Below, piece after piece: positions 35,819 through 46,127 of a stretch of DNA of 64,000 nt. The stretch lies in contig LJKL01000015.1 in the NCBI GenBank assembly GCA_001421175.1, positions 62,001-126,000 on the forward strand, given 5' to 3'. Source of the DNA: Methanomassiliicoccales archaeon RumEn M2 (GTDB taxonomy: Archaea > Thermoplasmatota > Thermoplasmata > Methanomassiliicoccales > Methanomethylophilaceae). Below the pieces are notes generated by a model. That model saw only the letters and a program-made list of their open reading frames with translations, was not told where the DNA came from and did not search any database. How positions within the stretch are numbered: the stretch's first letter is position 1; each line of letters opens with the position of its first letter. The translations under genes and the position numbers were made by a program.

Positions 35819-37080
35819 CGATATATCCCGACGGTTTCACAGGGGCCCTGATGGCTGTGGAGAGCTTCGAGGACGGCCGTGCCGTGCTCCACGGCCCGGG
35901 GGGCTGCAGAGGCTATCACTCCTATGCCATATCCAGGTGCTATTCCAAAGCCCGGCAGGGTGATTACGAGAAGTACTCGGTGCCCTATTTCTTCGGCCAG
36001 CCGAGGGTCCCGTGCACCTACATGGATGAGGACGATTACATCCACGGGTCTGATCATAAGATCAAGGAATCCCTGCCTATTCTGTGCTCCGACGGGGACG
36101 TTTTCAACGTGTTCATAAGATCCCCGGGGGCCGCGCTGATCGGGGACAACATAACGGATGCCATAGAACGGGCCGGATTCTCCGATAAGGCGATGGCTGT
36201 GGAGGAATCCCTGATATCCCAGCCCTTCTCGTCCGGATACGATCATACTGTGAGAACGATATTGAAATGGATGAGGCCCGAGAAGAGGGGAACGCTGCCC
36301 GGAACGGTGAACATACTGGGACTTCCCATCTCCAGCAACGATTGGGAGGATGCCCTGGAGGATCTGAAGCATCTGCTGGAACTTATCGGCCTGAGGGTCC
36401 TGTCCTCCCCCGGGGCCGGGTGCAGCCGCAGGGATGTCAGTGAATCCGTGGCCGCAGAGTTCAACGTGATAGTCAGCAGCGAATACTGTGCCAGGACCGC
36501 CAAGTTCTACGAGGAAGAGTACGGCATACCCGCGATATCCTGCGACAGCGGCTCCCCTGTGGGATTCGATGCGGTTGAGGAATGGATAAAGACCATAGCC
36601 TCTGAGACAGGTAAGAGTGCGGACAGGGCGGAGGAGCTGATACGCGACCGCAGGGAGCGGGTATTCAGACGCATAAAGGGATGCCTGTACACCAACAAAG
36701 TGAAATGCAACGATTTCGTCGCCATGGCCGACGGGTCGGTGCTGTTGCCTCTCATCGGATGGCTCTATGATTATCTTGGCATGATCCCCGAATCCGTGAC
36801 CCCCGACCCCGGCGGCGATGAGGAAACGGCCGTCAGGATCCGCAGTCTCCTCAGAAGCATGGGGGCGGAGGACGCATGGCGCTCAGACCCCGCATCGAGG
36901 AAGACCGACTTCGCATTCGCGGACGGGCACACCGCGGAGATGCTGGAGATGACAGGCAGCTGTTTCAAAGGCATCGATATAGGCTACCCCAGCCTCGCAA
37001 GGACAAGGTTCCTGCCCCGCCCGATCTACGGCCTGTCCGGCGCCATGTATCTCCTGGATGAGATCTTCAGCAAGGAGTGA
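35815..37080 (+). CDS. Nitrogenase component 1-like protein, NifK/NifE/NifN type
   Basis: A 421-residue protein of the oxidoreductase/nitrogenase component 1 family. LHGPGGCRGYH near residue 30 and RVPCTYMDEDDYIHGSDHKI near 70 match NifK-type cluster ligands. The third position, where NifK has Cys before IGDD, reads SPGAALIGDN and lacks Cys. Later segments (LGLPISSNDWEDALEDLKHLLELIGL, SEYCARTAKFYEEEYGIP) follow the fold. I chose the ATG at 35815, which overlaps the stop of the HD gene (ATGA). With the HD protein it should form an ATP-dependent, two-component reductase. The substrate is unknown; CfbCD needs no K-like partner, so this is a different system. Confidence 0.88.
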   Translation: MTIYPDGFTGALMAVESFEDGRAVLHGPGGCRGYHSYAISRCYSKARQGDYEKYSVPYFFGQPRVPCTYMDEDDYIHGSDHKIKESLPILCSDGDVFNVFIRSPGAALIGDNITDAIERAGFSDKAMAVEESLISQPFSSGYDHTVRTILKWMRPEKRGTLPGTVNILGLPISSNDWEDALEDLKHLLELIGLRVLSSPGAGCSRRDVSESVAAEFNVIVSSEYCARTAKFYEEEYGIPAISCDSGSPVGFDAVEEWIKTIASETGKSADRAEELIRDRRERVFRRIKGCLYTNKVKCNDFVAMADGSVLLPLIGWLYDYLGMIPESVTPDPGGDEETAVRIRSLLRSMGAEDAWRSDPASRKTDFAFADGHTAEMLEMTGSCFKGIDIGYPSLARTRFLPRPIYGLSGAMYLLDEIFSKE

Positions 37081-37483
37081 AGGTACCTCTGCCTTCCACA
37101 TTCCTGGTTGGATGGTATGTTGGATGTAACATACAAAAGATATTAATAGTCTGCAACGAATATAATTTATTGCACGCGCGGAGATCGCAAGAGTGAACTA
37201 AGACACTTGGATTTTCCCTCGGGAAATTAACACCTGTCCGAACGCTCGGTGCCCTGCAACATGCGGGAATGGAGTGTACCGCCCCACGGCGCTTCATCCA
37301 TATGCTGCATGCGAAGACCCCTCATATGAGGGCAAAGCGAACAGGCGTAGAAAGATCGAGAAGGAACCTCTTCCGGGAGCATTTCCTGTCTTGGTAACAA
37401 CGACCCGTCGTAAGGCTTCGTGCGTGCTAACTTCTCCATCGGTCTCGTTAGCACCTGTGTCCTGCGGGAACGTGATATACGGA
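37081..37483. ncRNA. Hairpin-rich intergenic region, possible structured RNA
   Basis: Four hundred bases between two convergent genes with no supportable reading frame. Three strong inverted repeats are seen: TTTCC-CTCG-GGAAA (37213-37226, tetraloop), CCCTCATATGAGGG (37319-37332) and GTGCTAAC/GTTAGCAC (37424-37454). A distant GCACGC/GCGTGC pair (about 37171 and 37422) could close the whole. A TATA-like GATATTAATAG precedes it at about 37138. I could not match RNase P, SRP RNA or a known riboswitch. Strand is undetermined. Confidence 0.35.
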
Positions 37484-38170
37484 TCACTGAGGCTCAAGGG
37501 CTTGCTCTGCGTTCTGTATGCATCTCGTGAGTACGGAATACGCATTGATCATGTCCGCCTCTCCGACTATGAATATGGTGTCGGTGTGACAGCTCACGAT
37601 CTCCTCGAGATTTATGCCAGCATTCGATAGGTTCGTTATCAGATAGGCTATGACGCCGCTCGTGTCCACGATCCTCTCGGGGCTCTTAACGGCTATCTCC
37701 ACCAGGTTCTCCCTGACCTTTATCACATTGAACCTTCCCACCGTGTCCGTTATCCTGTCCTTCAGGCTCTTGTCGGCGATTATCGTCACCGCGGAGGCGG
37801 ACTGCACGATCTGCATTATGGAATTCTCATTCCACAGGTCCTTGAACAGGTTGTCCATCTTGTGCAGCACCGTCCAATCGTTCTTGGCGGTGACTATGCA
37901 CGTCTTGGTCCTCATCTCAAGACGGCTGTCCTTGAGTATCCGCAGAATGCTCATCTCATGATCGGTGGTGGTCCCGAGCTTGCCCGCGTAACGTCTGCAG
38001 GCGATCATGACCGCTTCCTCGTTCTCTATGCCCAGGTCCTTCATTATCAGCCTGGCGAGGGAGGAATAGTTGATCAGGCCCTTTGAGACGCAATCCTTTA
38101 TGCTGGGATGCGCGTCGATATAGCTCCTCGTCTTCTCTGCGAGACTCTCTTTCGAGACTGATTTGGCCAT
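37484..38170 (-). CDS. ACT-domain protein with N-terminal helical (HTH-like) region
   Basis: A 228-residue archaeal protein. The first 65 residues form helices that include SSLARLIMKDLGIENEEAVMIACRRYA, resembling a helix-turn-helix. The rest looks like one or two aspartokinase-type ACT domains (VTIIADKSLKDRITDT; GVIAYLITNLSNAGINLEEI; DTIFIVGEADMINAYSVL). Proteins of this plan are widespread in Euryarchaeota and not characterised; an amino-acid-responsive regulator is plausible. I chose the ATG at 38170 because ATATATAT (38192-38199) lies 25 bases upstream, giving a leaderless mRNA. It lies downstream of argD on the same strand but with its own promoter. Confidence 0.75.
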   Translation of the reverse strand: MAKSVSKESLAEKTRSYIDAHPSIKDCVSKGLINYSSLARLIMKDLGIENEEAVMIACRRYAGKLGTTTDHEMSILRILKDSRLEMRTKTCIVTAKNDWTVLHKMDNLFKDLWNENSIMQIVQSASAVTIIADKSLKDRITDTVGRFNVIKVRENLVEIAVKSPERIVDTSGVIAYLITNLSNAGINLEEIVSCHTDTIFIVGEADMINAYSVLTRCIQNAEQALEPQ

Positions 38171-38251
38171 GCCCGCTTGATTATCTTTCGAATATATATG
38201 TCCTATCACGGACACATATTTTCGATGTTGATACTTATAGGACAACGATGT

Positions 38252-39424
<1,173 letters not shown>

Positions 39425-39428
39425 TGTA

Positions 39429-40237
39429 TCACCTTATTATCAGCGTTCCGTGATCCGATCCCCTCAGGGCCTCGGACACTATCGATCCTTTGTCCTTGCC
39501 GTTCACCATGCGCACGCGGGACACCCCCGTTTCCAGGGCACGGCGGCATGCCTCGACCTTGGGGACCATGCCCCCGCTTATTATCCCTTTCTCCGTCAGG
39601 ACATCCACCTCGGCAAGCGTCAGCACGCTCTGCTTCGTGGAAGGGTCCCTGATATCCAGCAGTATGCCGGGAACGTCGGTTATCTGTATCATCTCCTCGA
39701 CCTTCATCCCGGCTGCTATGCCTGCGGCCATTGTGTCCGCGTTCACGTTCAGGGCATTGCCGTCGCAGTCAGCTCCGACAGGTAGATGACCGGGACCTTG
39801 CCTGCGCTCAGCAAGGAATCTATCTTCTCAAGATCGACGGAGACCACATCCCCCACCCGGCCCAGGTCCGCCATGCGGACCCTGCCGTCCTCGCGGATCT
39901 CTGCAGGTCCCTTTTTGACGCAGACGGTGACATCCTTGGCAGCCAGCCCGACAGCCCCGACCCCGGCTTCGATGAGGGCCCCGACCATGTCACGGTTTAT
40001 CGAGCTCAGGACCTCCTCCACGACCTTCATCGTCCTCACGTCGGTTATCCTGACGCCTGCTACCTTCTCGGGTTTGATGCCCCTGCGCTCCAGCTCGGCA
40101 TTGATCTCCGGCCCCCCGCCGTGGACGAGCACTATGCTCTTCCCGTCCCTGACGAGTCCCGCGATCTCCCGGGAGAGGCGGGCCATGTCCTCCCTGCCGC
40201 TTATGGCGTTCCCGCCGAACTTCAGAAGATATGACAT
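39429..40237 (-). CDS. argB: Acetylglutamate kinase, frameshifted
   Basis: An amino acid kinase family protein that phosphorylates N-acetylglutamate. Visible are YLLKFGGNAISG, VLVHGGGPEINAELE and, after repair, NADTMAAGIAAGMKVEEMIQITDVPGIL. The frame breaks at 39781-39782, where one G is missing on the plus strand; repair reads VPVIYPVGADCDGNALNVNADT. The full length is about 269 aa, as expected. I chose the ATG at 40237 because the family begins with this strand and GAGGG precedes it. It lies between argJ (10-base gap) and argD. Confidence 0.93.
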
Positions 40238-40247
40238 CCCGCAGCCC

Positions 40248-41480
40248 TCATGTGGCATATTCCGCGTTTATGCGAACGTAGTCGTATGTGAGGTCGCAGC
40301 CCCAGCCCACGGCGGTCTCCTCGCCGATGGCGAGATCCACTATTATCGTGACCTCTTTGTTATCCATGGCCATGCGCACCACCTCGACGGAGCGCTCCTC
40401 CTGGAACACCGGTGCGCCGGAATCGAGTATCGGGACCTCCATGTCCCCGCCCTTTATCGTCAGACGCACGTCCTCGAGATTGAAAGAGCATCCGCTGTTG
40501 CCCAGGGCCATCATTATACGGCCGTAGTTGGGATCGGAGCCGAATATGGCGGATTTGACCAGCGGCGAGTTGATTATCGAATGCACCGCCTTCCTTGCGT
40601 CATCCTTCGTCTCGGCTCCGAGAACCTGCACCTCGATGAGCTTAGTGGCCCCTTCGCCGTCAAGGGCTATGGCGCGGGCTATCCTCGTCATCACATCTGT
40701 CAGCGCCGCCCTGAACTCCGGGTCCCTGTCCGCGCACTGCCCTCCCGAAAGGGCGTTGGCCATCAGGATGCATGTGTCGTTGGTGGACTGGTCGCTGTCA
40801 ACGGAGACCATGTTCATGGAATCGTCCAGTATCTCCTGCCAGGTCTCGCGGAAGGCCGGGGACAGCTTCGCATCCGTTGTTATCACGGAGAGCGTCGTCC
40901 CGTGCAGCACCTTCATGTGGGGTGCGATCATCCCGCTCCCTTTGGATATGGCGCCTATGTGGACCAATGTGCCGTCCTTGAGGCGTGCGCTGGCCGCGCA
41001 CTCCTTCTTTATCGTATCCGTGGTCATTATGGCCTCTGCGAAGGATGCGTCCGCATCCCTCCCCCTGCTCAGGGAGCCTGCGGCCTTGCTTATGCCGTAT
41101 TTGACCTTGTGCATATCCATGAAGCGTCCGATGAGCCCCGTGGACATGACGCCCACCTCCTTGGGATCGAGGCTGAGCTCCGCCGCAGCGGTCTCCTTCA
41201 TAGTCATGGCGTCTTCCATGCCGCGGCGCCCGGTCAGCGCATTGGCGTTCCCGCTGTTGATCACAACGGCGGAGAGCTTCGGGGAGTTCTCCTTCATCAT
41301 GATCTGCACCGGTGCGGATTTCACCTTATTGCTGGTGTATCCGACGAAAGCATCCGCCGGGACCTCCGAGTATACTATGCCAAGGTCCATTGAGCGGTAT
41401 TTCACCCCGCTGTGCACTCCGGCCGCCAGGAACCCCTGGGGCATTGTAACGCCTCCTTCGATGATCTCTACCATTCTCAT
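40248..41480 (-). CDS. argJ: Glutamate N-acetyltransferase/amino-acid acetyltransferase
   Basis: About 410 aa, an ornithine acetyltransferase that recycles the acetyl group from N-acetylornithine to glutamate and may also use acetyl-CoA. GFLAAGVHSGVKY, VVINSGNANALTGRRG and the self-cleavage site around VSVDSDQSTNDTCILMANAL with the catalytic Thr are visible, as is the late GSDPNYGRIMMALGNSG. The ATG at 41480 overlaps the argC stop (ATGA). ArgJ makes a separate argE unnecessary, consistent with its absence here. Confidence 0.95.
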   Translation of the reverse strand: MRMVEIIEGGVTMPQGFLAAGVHSGVKYRSMDLGIVYSEVPADAFVGYTSNKVKSAPVQIMMKENSPKLSAVVINSGNANALTGRRGMEDAMTMKETAAAELSLDPKEVGVMSTGLIGRFMDMHKVKYGISKAAGSLSRGRDADASFAEAIMTTDTIKKECAASARLKDGTLVHIGAISKGSGMIAPHMKVLHGTTLSVITTDAKLSPAFRETWQEILDDSMNMVSVDSDQSTNDTCILMANALSGGQCADRDPEFRAALTDVMTRIARAIALDGEGATKLIEVQVLGAETKDDARKAVHSIINSPLVKSAIFGSDPNYGRIMMALGNSGCSFNLEDVRLTIKGGDMEVPILDSGAPVFQEERSVEVVRMAMDNKEVTIIVDLAIGEETAVGWGCDLTYDYVRINAEYAT

Positions 41481-42493
41481 ACCCCCAGGCCCGGGAAGTC
41501 CAGGCCCTCTGTCTCTTTGAAGCCCAGCATCAGATTCATGCACTGCACGGCCTGTCCTGACGCACCTTTCATAAGATTGTCTATCACTCCGAATGTGACT
41601 GCGCAGGCCCCGTCAGCGCGGGCGCTTACCTGTGCGTGATTGGAACCGACAACGGCCCTTATCGACGGCTCCTCGGAGAAGCGGACGAAGGGCTCTCCCG
41701 CATACGCCTTCCTGAATACCGAGGAGAGCTCTTCCTGGCTCAGATGCTCTTTCAGATTGAAGAAGCACGAGGATATTATGCCGCGGACCATCGGTACCAG
41801 GTTCGGAACGAACAGGACGTCGCTCTCCTCCTTGGAGATGTCCTTTATCACGGCCTCGATCTCAGGCGTATGACGGTGCGTTCCCACGCTGTACGGTATC
41901 ACTGACTCTCCGCATGTGGGGTGATGGAGACGCGGGGACGGGGTCATGCCAGCCCCGGACGTGCCGCTCTTGCCGTCAACGAATATCTTGCCCTCGACGA
42001 GCCCCGTGCTCACCAGAGGTGCGCATGCCAGGATGGCGGAGGTCGCATAGCATCCGGGGTTGGCGACGAGATCGGCCTTCGAAATGGACGCCCTGTAGAA
42101 CTCCGGGAGACCGTAAACCGCATGTGCCAGATTCTCTGTGTCCTTATGCTTGTGGCCGTACCACTCCTCATAGACTGCCGCATCCCTGAACCTGTAATCC
42201 CCTGTGAGATCGACGACCTTGATGCCCTTCTCCAGAAGGCCGGGGGTCACATCCATGGATGCGCCGTGGGGTGTGGCCACGAATACGAGATCCAGATCCG
42301 TCGATTCCGGGATCGACTCGGTGAAATCGATATCCACATAACCTTCCAGATTGGCCTGTACGCTGCCAACTTTCCTGCCTGCGCTCTGACGCGACGTCAT
42401 GGCCGCGATGCTGACGCCGGGATGGCGGGACAGGATGCGCGCAAGCTCCCCTCCCGTATACCCGGTACCTCCGATAATACCCACATTCTTCAT
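41477..42493 (-). CDS. argC: N-acetyl-gamma-glutamyl-phosphate reductase
   Basis: A 338-residue NADPH-dependent reductase. IIGGTGYTGGELARIL is the nucleotide-binding start, VDLTGDYRF and VANPGCYATSAILACAPL contain the catalytic Cys, and the active-site segment GTSGAGMTPSPRLHH is also visible. First gene of argCJBD. A TATA-like AAAATATAT at 42542-42550 lies about 50 bases upstream, giving a short leader. It is divergent from argG. Confidence 0.96.
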   Translation of the reverse strand: MKNVGIIGGTGYTGGELARILSRHPGVSIAAMTSRQSAGRKVGSVQANLEGYVDIDFTESIPESTDLDLVFVATPHGASMDVTPGLLEKGIKVVDLTGDYRFRDAAVYEEWYGHKHKDTENLAHAVYGLPEFYRASISKADLVANPGCYATSAILACAPLVSTGLVEGKIFVDGKSGTSGAGMTPSPRLHHPTCGESVIPYSVGTHRHTPEIEAVIKDISKEESDVLFVPNLVPMVRGIISSCFFNLKEHLSQEELSSVFRKAYAGEPFVRFSEEPSIRAVVGSNHAQVSARADGACAVTFGVIDNLMKGASGQAVQCMNLMLGFKETEGLDFPGLGV

Positions 42494-42788
42494 TTGGATT
42501 CCCTGACTAAATGGACGGTGGATTCATGGTAATCAGTCTTAAAAATATATTGTCCTGTTTCAGACACCGGGTGTCATCATAATCTCAATAAGGAGCCTCT
42601 CTGATGCAAATGCTACATGATGCGGCTCAAACAACTAACCGTCATACTCAGTCGAAAAAGGCATCTGGATTGCCTGATCCGAATAGCGTCCTCCGAGAAT
42701 GTCCGTGAACGTACAAAGGCCAGAGCGTAACGTTTGGAGCGGGTATGCAACAATTTAAACGGGACTCCGATTATGTCGAAGGGATAAC
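42494..42788. promoter_or_regulatory. Divergent argC/argG promoter region
   Basis: A 295-base gap with no supportable gene. A TATA-like element at 42542-42550 (minus strand) serves argCJBD. AATTTAAAC at 42752-42760 (plus strand) lies about 33 bases before the argG ATG and serves argGH. Regulation of both arginine operons from this region is plausible, but I see no clear operator. Confidence 0.5.
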
Positions 42789-44000
42789 ATGACCGCGGAA
42801 CAGAAGAGGGAGAAGGTCGTCCTCGCCTACTCAGGCGGGCTCGACACATCTGTTGCGATACGCTGGCTTCAGAAGAAATACGATGTGGATGTCATAGCTG
42901 TGGCAATAAACGTGGGACAGCCCCCGAGCCAGGATGACATAATGGCCCGTGCTCTGAGGAACGGCGCAGTGAAGGCAGAATATATCGATGCCAAGAAGGA
43001 ATTCGTCGAGGACTACATCTGGCCTTCCCTGAAGGCCAACGCCATGTACCAGGACGTCTACCCTCTGAGTACCGCGATCGCAAGGCCGCTCATCGTGAAG
43101 AAGCTGATAGATGTGGCCCACCGCGAGGGAGCGAGATACATAGCCCACGGCTGCACGGCCAAAGGCAACGACCAGGTGCGCTTCGACGTAGGCATAATGT
43201 CCCTGGACCCTGACATCAAGGTCATAGCTCCGATGAGGGAATGGGTACTCACCCGCGAGAAGGAGATCGAGTACGCCAAGGAGAATGACATAGAGATCAT
43301 CGTCAAGAAGGAGAGTCCTTTCTCCGTAGACGAGAACCTTTGGGGAAGGAGCTGCGAATGCGGCATAATCGAGGATGCCTGGGAAGAGCCGCCTGCGGAC
43401 GCCTGGGGATGGACGGTCGCACCCCATGACGCACCCGATGAGGCGGAGTACCTGGAGATCGGGTTCGAGAAGGGGATACCCGTATCCCTTGACGGAAAGA
43501 GGATGGACGGCCTGAAGCTCATAGGCGAAGTGGACAGGATCGCCCGCAAGAACGGGGTCGGACGCATAGACCATGTGGAGGACCGCCTCGTGGGGATCAA
43601 GAGCAGGGAGACCTATGAGTGCCCCGCAGCCACCGTGCTGATCGCGGCGCACAGGTCCATGGAGTTCATGACCCTGCAGAGGGATGTGACATCCATGAAG
43701 AAGAAGCTGGAGCAGAGGTTCTCGGAGCTCGCCTATGACGGGCTGTGGTTCGGCCTCCTCCGCGAATCCATAAGCGCATTCATAGACAAGACCCAGGAGA
43801 ACGTCACCGGAACGGTTAGGGTGAAGCTCTACAAAGGCAGCGTCATGGTCGTGGGCCGCAAGTCCCCGTACTCCCTGTATGACGAGGGCCTCGCCACATA
43901 CGCGGAAGGAGATGTGTACGACCACAACGCCGCCGTGGGGTTCATCTACTGCTGGGGGCTGCCCAACAAGACGGCCTCCAGGGTCCACAGGAAAAGGTGA
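42789..44000 (+). CDS. argG: Argininosuccinate synthase
   Basis: A 403-residue enzyme that joins citrulline and aspartate with ATP. VVLAYSGGLDTSVAIRWLQ is the PP-loop motif, followed by YIAHGCTAKGNDQVRFD, the SPFSVDENLWGRSCECG segment and GRIDHVEDRLVGIKSRETYE. It is the first gene of an argGH pair. Its start is about 8 bases after the predicted transcription start. argF and carAB, needed for citrulline, are not in the window. Confidence 0.97.
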   Translation: MTAEQKREKVVLAYSGGLDTSVAIRWLQKKYDVDVIAVAINVGQPPSQDDIMARALRNGAVKAEYIDAKKEFVEDYIWPSLKANAMYQDVYPLSTAIARPLIVKKLIDVAHREGARYIAHGCTAKGNDQVRFDVGIMSLDPDIKVIAPMREWVLTREKEIEYAKENDIEIIVKKESPFSVDENLWGRSCECGIIEDAWEEPPADAWGWTVAPHDAPDEAEYLEIGFEKGIPVSLDGKRMDGLKLIGEVDRIARKNGVGRIDHVEDRLVGIKSRETYECPAATVLIAAHRSMEFMTLQRDVTSMKKKLEQRFSELAYDGLWFGLLRESISAFIDKTQENVTGTVRVKLYKGSVMVVGRKSPYSLYDEGLATYAEGDVYDHNAAVGFIYCWGLPNKTASRVHRKR

Positions 44001-44005
44001 ACCTG

Positions 44006-45451
44006 ATGGCGGAGAAGGCACTTTGGTCGGGAAGGTTCGACAAGGCGATGGGGAAGGACACTCTGGATTTCACTTCGTCCCTAAGAACCGACGTTGCCCT
44101 CGCATTCTATGACGCCATGGGCTCATTGGCCCACGTCAGGATGCTCAGGGCCTGCGAGATACTCCCGGCCAAAGAGGCCGACCCCATCATAGAAGGCCTT
44201 AAGAGCATAGTATCGGAACTGGAAGACGGCACCTTCAATGTCAATCTGGAGCTTGAGGACATACACACAAACATAGAGCACCGCCTCATCGAGATCATCG
44301 GCCCGGAGGGGGGGAGGCTCCATACCGGCAGAAGCCGCAACGACCAGGTCGCCACGGACTTCCGGATGTACATGAGGGACATATCCCTGAGCGCCGTGAA
44401 CGCTCTGGACGGACTGATAGACGCCCTCATCTCCCTGTCCGAGGATGAGGGGGATGCGATACTTCCAGGGTTCACCCACATGCAGCACGCACAGCCCGTG
44501 ACCTTGGCACAGCACATGCTGGCACATGCATTCAGATTCGAACGCGACGGCGACAGGTTCATCGACGCGTATCTAAGGATGAATCGCTGCCCTCTCGGGG
44601 CGGCGGCCCTGGCCGGCACCACCTATCCCATAGACAGGAAGATGACCGCTCAGGCCCTTGGATTCTCAGGGCCTACGGAGAACTCCATGGATACCGTGAG
44701 CGACAGGGATTTCGTCGCAGAGATGCTGTTCTGCGCGTCCCTGACCGCGGTGCACATCTCGTCCCTGGCAGAGGAGCTGGTCCTCTGGTCCTCCCAGGAA
44801 TTCGGATTCGTGGAGATGGACGAGGCATACTCGACCGGTTCGTCGATAATGCCGCAGAAGAAGAATCCCGACGTTGCGGAGCTGGCAAGAGGCAGGGCAG
44901 GTTCCGTGATCGGCAACATGATCTCCATGCTGGTGACCTTGAAGGGGCTGCCGTTCACATACAACCGGGACCTCCAGGAGGACAAGATGCCGGCCATGGA
45001 CTCCATGGACACGATCATCCAATGCGCATCGATCATGGCATCGGTGGTGGGGACCATGAAGGTTAACCGGAAGCGCATGGCGGAAGCTGCCAAGGCCGGG
45101 TTCATGAACGCCACTGACCTGGCGGACTATCTGGTCCTGAAGGACATACCCTTCCGCGAGGCCCACGGGATCGTCGGGGCGGCCGTGAAGTACTGCATAA
45201 GAAAGGGGAAGGACCTGGAAGAGCTCACCTTGGAAGAGCTCAGGAAGTTCTCCCCGGCCATAGAGCAGGACGTGTTCGGGGTCCTGCCTCTCAGGAAATG
45301 CGTCGAGAGGCGCAGCTCGTACGGAGGGACCTCCCCGGATTCCACGGATGTCCAGAAGGAGAACCTCCTGGACAATCTGGCCGCAAGAGAGGATTTCGTG
45401 CATCGTCAGACCGAGATAATAGAGGACTGCTGGGAAAAGCTGCTAAGGTGA
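44006..45451 (+). CDS. argH: Argininosuccinate lyase
   Basis: About 481 aa of the fumarase/aspartase superfamily; it cleaves argininosuccinate to arginine and fumarate. Landmarks are LWSGRFDKAMGK, EDIHTNIEHRLIEIIG, HTGRSRNDQVATDFR, PGFTHMQHAQPVTL with the catalytic His, and the signature GSSIMPQKKNPDVAEL. I chose the ATG at 44006, with AGGTGA upstream, over the GTG three codons earlier. It follows argG by five bases. Confidence 0.97.
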   Translation: MAEKALWSGRFDKAMGKDTLDFTSSLRTDVALAFYDAMGSLAHVRMLRACEILPAKEADPIIEGLKSIVSELEDGTFNVNLELEDIHTNIEHRLIEIIGPEGGRLHTGRSRNDQVATDFRMYMRDISLSAVNALDGLIDALISLSEDEGDAILPGFTHMQHAQPVTLAQHMLAHAFRFERDGDRFIDAYLRMNRCPLGAAALAGTTYPIDRKMTAQALGFSGPTENSMDTVSDRDFVAEMLFCASLTAVHISSLAEELVLWSSQEFGFVEMDEAYSTGSSIMPQKKNPDVAELARGRAGSVIGNMISMLVTLKGLPFTYNRDLQEDKMPAMDSMDTIIQCASIMASVVGTMKVNRKRMAEAAKAGFMNATDLADYLVLKDIPFREAHGIVGAAVKYCIRKGKDLEELTLEELRKFSPAIEQDVFGVLPLRKCVERRSSYGGTSPDSTDVQKENLLDNLAAREDFVHRQTEIIEDCWEKLLR

Positions 45452-45524
45452 ATTCGGCAGGATTCGGTGACCTCTCCCGCTCCCGCTTATATACTCTGAA
45501 AACGAGGCTTATTCGGTGGCATTA

Positions 45525-45662
45525 ATGGGATGCACGAAGGAATTATTCACTAACAGGATAGCCGAGCTACGCAACGAGAAGGACAATACGTATCTGAGGA
45601 AGAGGAACACGAGCCTGGTGCTCGCAGCCGTCATGGCCTATGCTCTGTGGCTCATGATCTGA
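45525..45662 (+). CDS. Small single-pass membrane protein (45 aa)
   Basis: ATG 45525 opens a 45-codon frame with a charged first part (MGCTKELFTNRIAELRNEKD) and a hydrophobic C-terminal helix (LVLAAVMAYALWLMI) after the basic LRKRN, typical of a tail-anchored protein. CTTATATAC at 45486-45494 is a TATA box about 35 bases upstream. The gene fills the gap between argH and the convergent gene at 45667. No family is recognised. Confidence 0.55.
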   Translation: MGCTKELFTNRIAELRNEKDNTYLRKRNTSLVLAAVMAYALWLMI

Positions 45663-45666
45663 GATA

Positions 45667-46038
45667 TCAGAAGTCCATTTCGAAGTTCTCTTTGACCTCG
45701 AACTTCACTTTGGCTGTTGAGAGCATCTCGCTTATCATCTCGCCTATGCGCTTGACGTCGCTCATCTTGCCGCTGTAGGTCTTGATATAGAACTCCTTCC
45801 TGCCTATGGGGAACAGGAGCCTGTAGAGGGCTTTCCTGTTGTAACCCTCGGGCTTGCTGTTCTTCTCAAGGTCAGCCATGTTGAGCTCGATGAACATCTC
45901 CCTGCTCTCCTCTTCCTCAGGACTGACGAAGTGACCGTTCTCAGAGAATATGATCTTGAGAATATCGGGGAAGACCGGGGCGAGATCCCTGTAATCCGAT
46001 TTGTCCTGTAGAACGAAATGATAGCTGTTGGACTTCAT
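45667..46038 (-). CDS. Conserved hypothetical protein
   Basis: A 123-residue soluble protein with alternating charge (SPEEEESREMFIELNMADLEKN; RLLFPIGRKEFYIKTYSGKMSDVK). No cysteine, metal motif or membrane segment is seen, and I do not recognise a family. I chose the ATG at 46038 because TTATATAA (46061-46067) lies 26 bases upstream, which implies a leaderless mRNA. It is divergent from thiDN and may share its intergenic control region. Function unknown. Confidence 0.65.
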   Translation of the reverse strand: MKSNSYHFVLQDKSDYRDLAPVFPDILKIIFSENGHFVSPEEEESREMFIELNMADLEKNSKPEGYNRKALYRLLFPIGRKEFYIKTYSGKMSDVKRIGEMISEMLSTAKVKFEVKENFEMDF

Positions 46039-46127
46039 CTGATTCCCCCACGCCAAATAATTATATAACTGTTCCCGAAAGGCAGCTTTCCCACTTGTTT
46101 AATATTACGTTGGCGATTTAGCGCAAC

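Noticed and set aside
33667-37080. F430 cofactor enzymes CfbC/CfbD
   Set aside because: CfbCD has one NifD-like subunit and a compact D protein. Here two component-1 proteins exist and the cysteine pattern differs.
33667-37080. True dinitrogen-fixing nitrogenase
   Set aside because: No FeMo-cofactor Cys/His ligands are evident, one NifK cluster Cys is missing and no nifB, nifE or nifN is in the window.
37081-37483. RNase P RNA or SRP RNA
   Set aside because: The conserved GAAAGTCC-type P4 element and the GGAAG/AGCA elements of SRP helix 8 were not found on either strand.
39786-41393. 535-codon plus-strand open frame across the arg genes
   Set aside because: It is antisense to argB and argJ, which are clear by motif. 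Long shadow frames are expected in GC-rich DNA with strong third-position bias.
42831-44021. 396-codon minus-strand open frame
   Set aside because: Antisense to argG, which is unambiguous.
46039-46127. TPP riboswitch upstream of thiDN
   Set aside because: The conserved CTGAGA and ACC-TGATC type elements are absent and the gap is too short.
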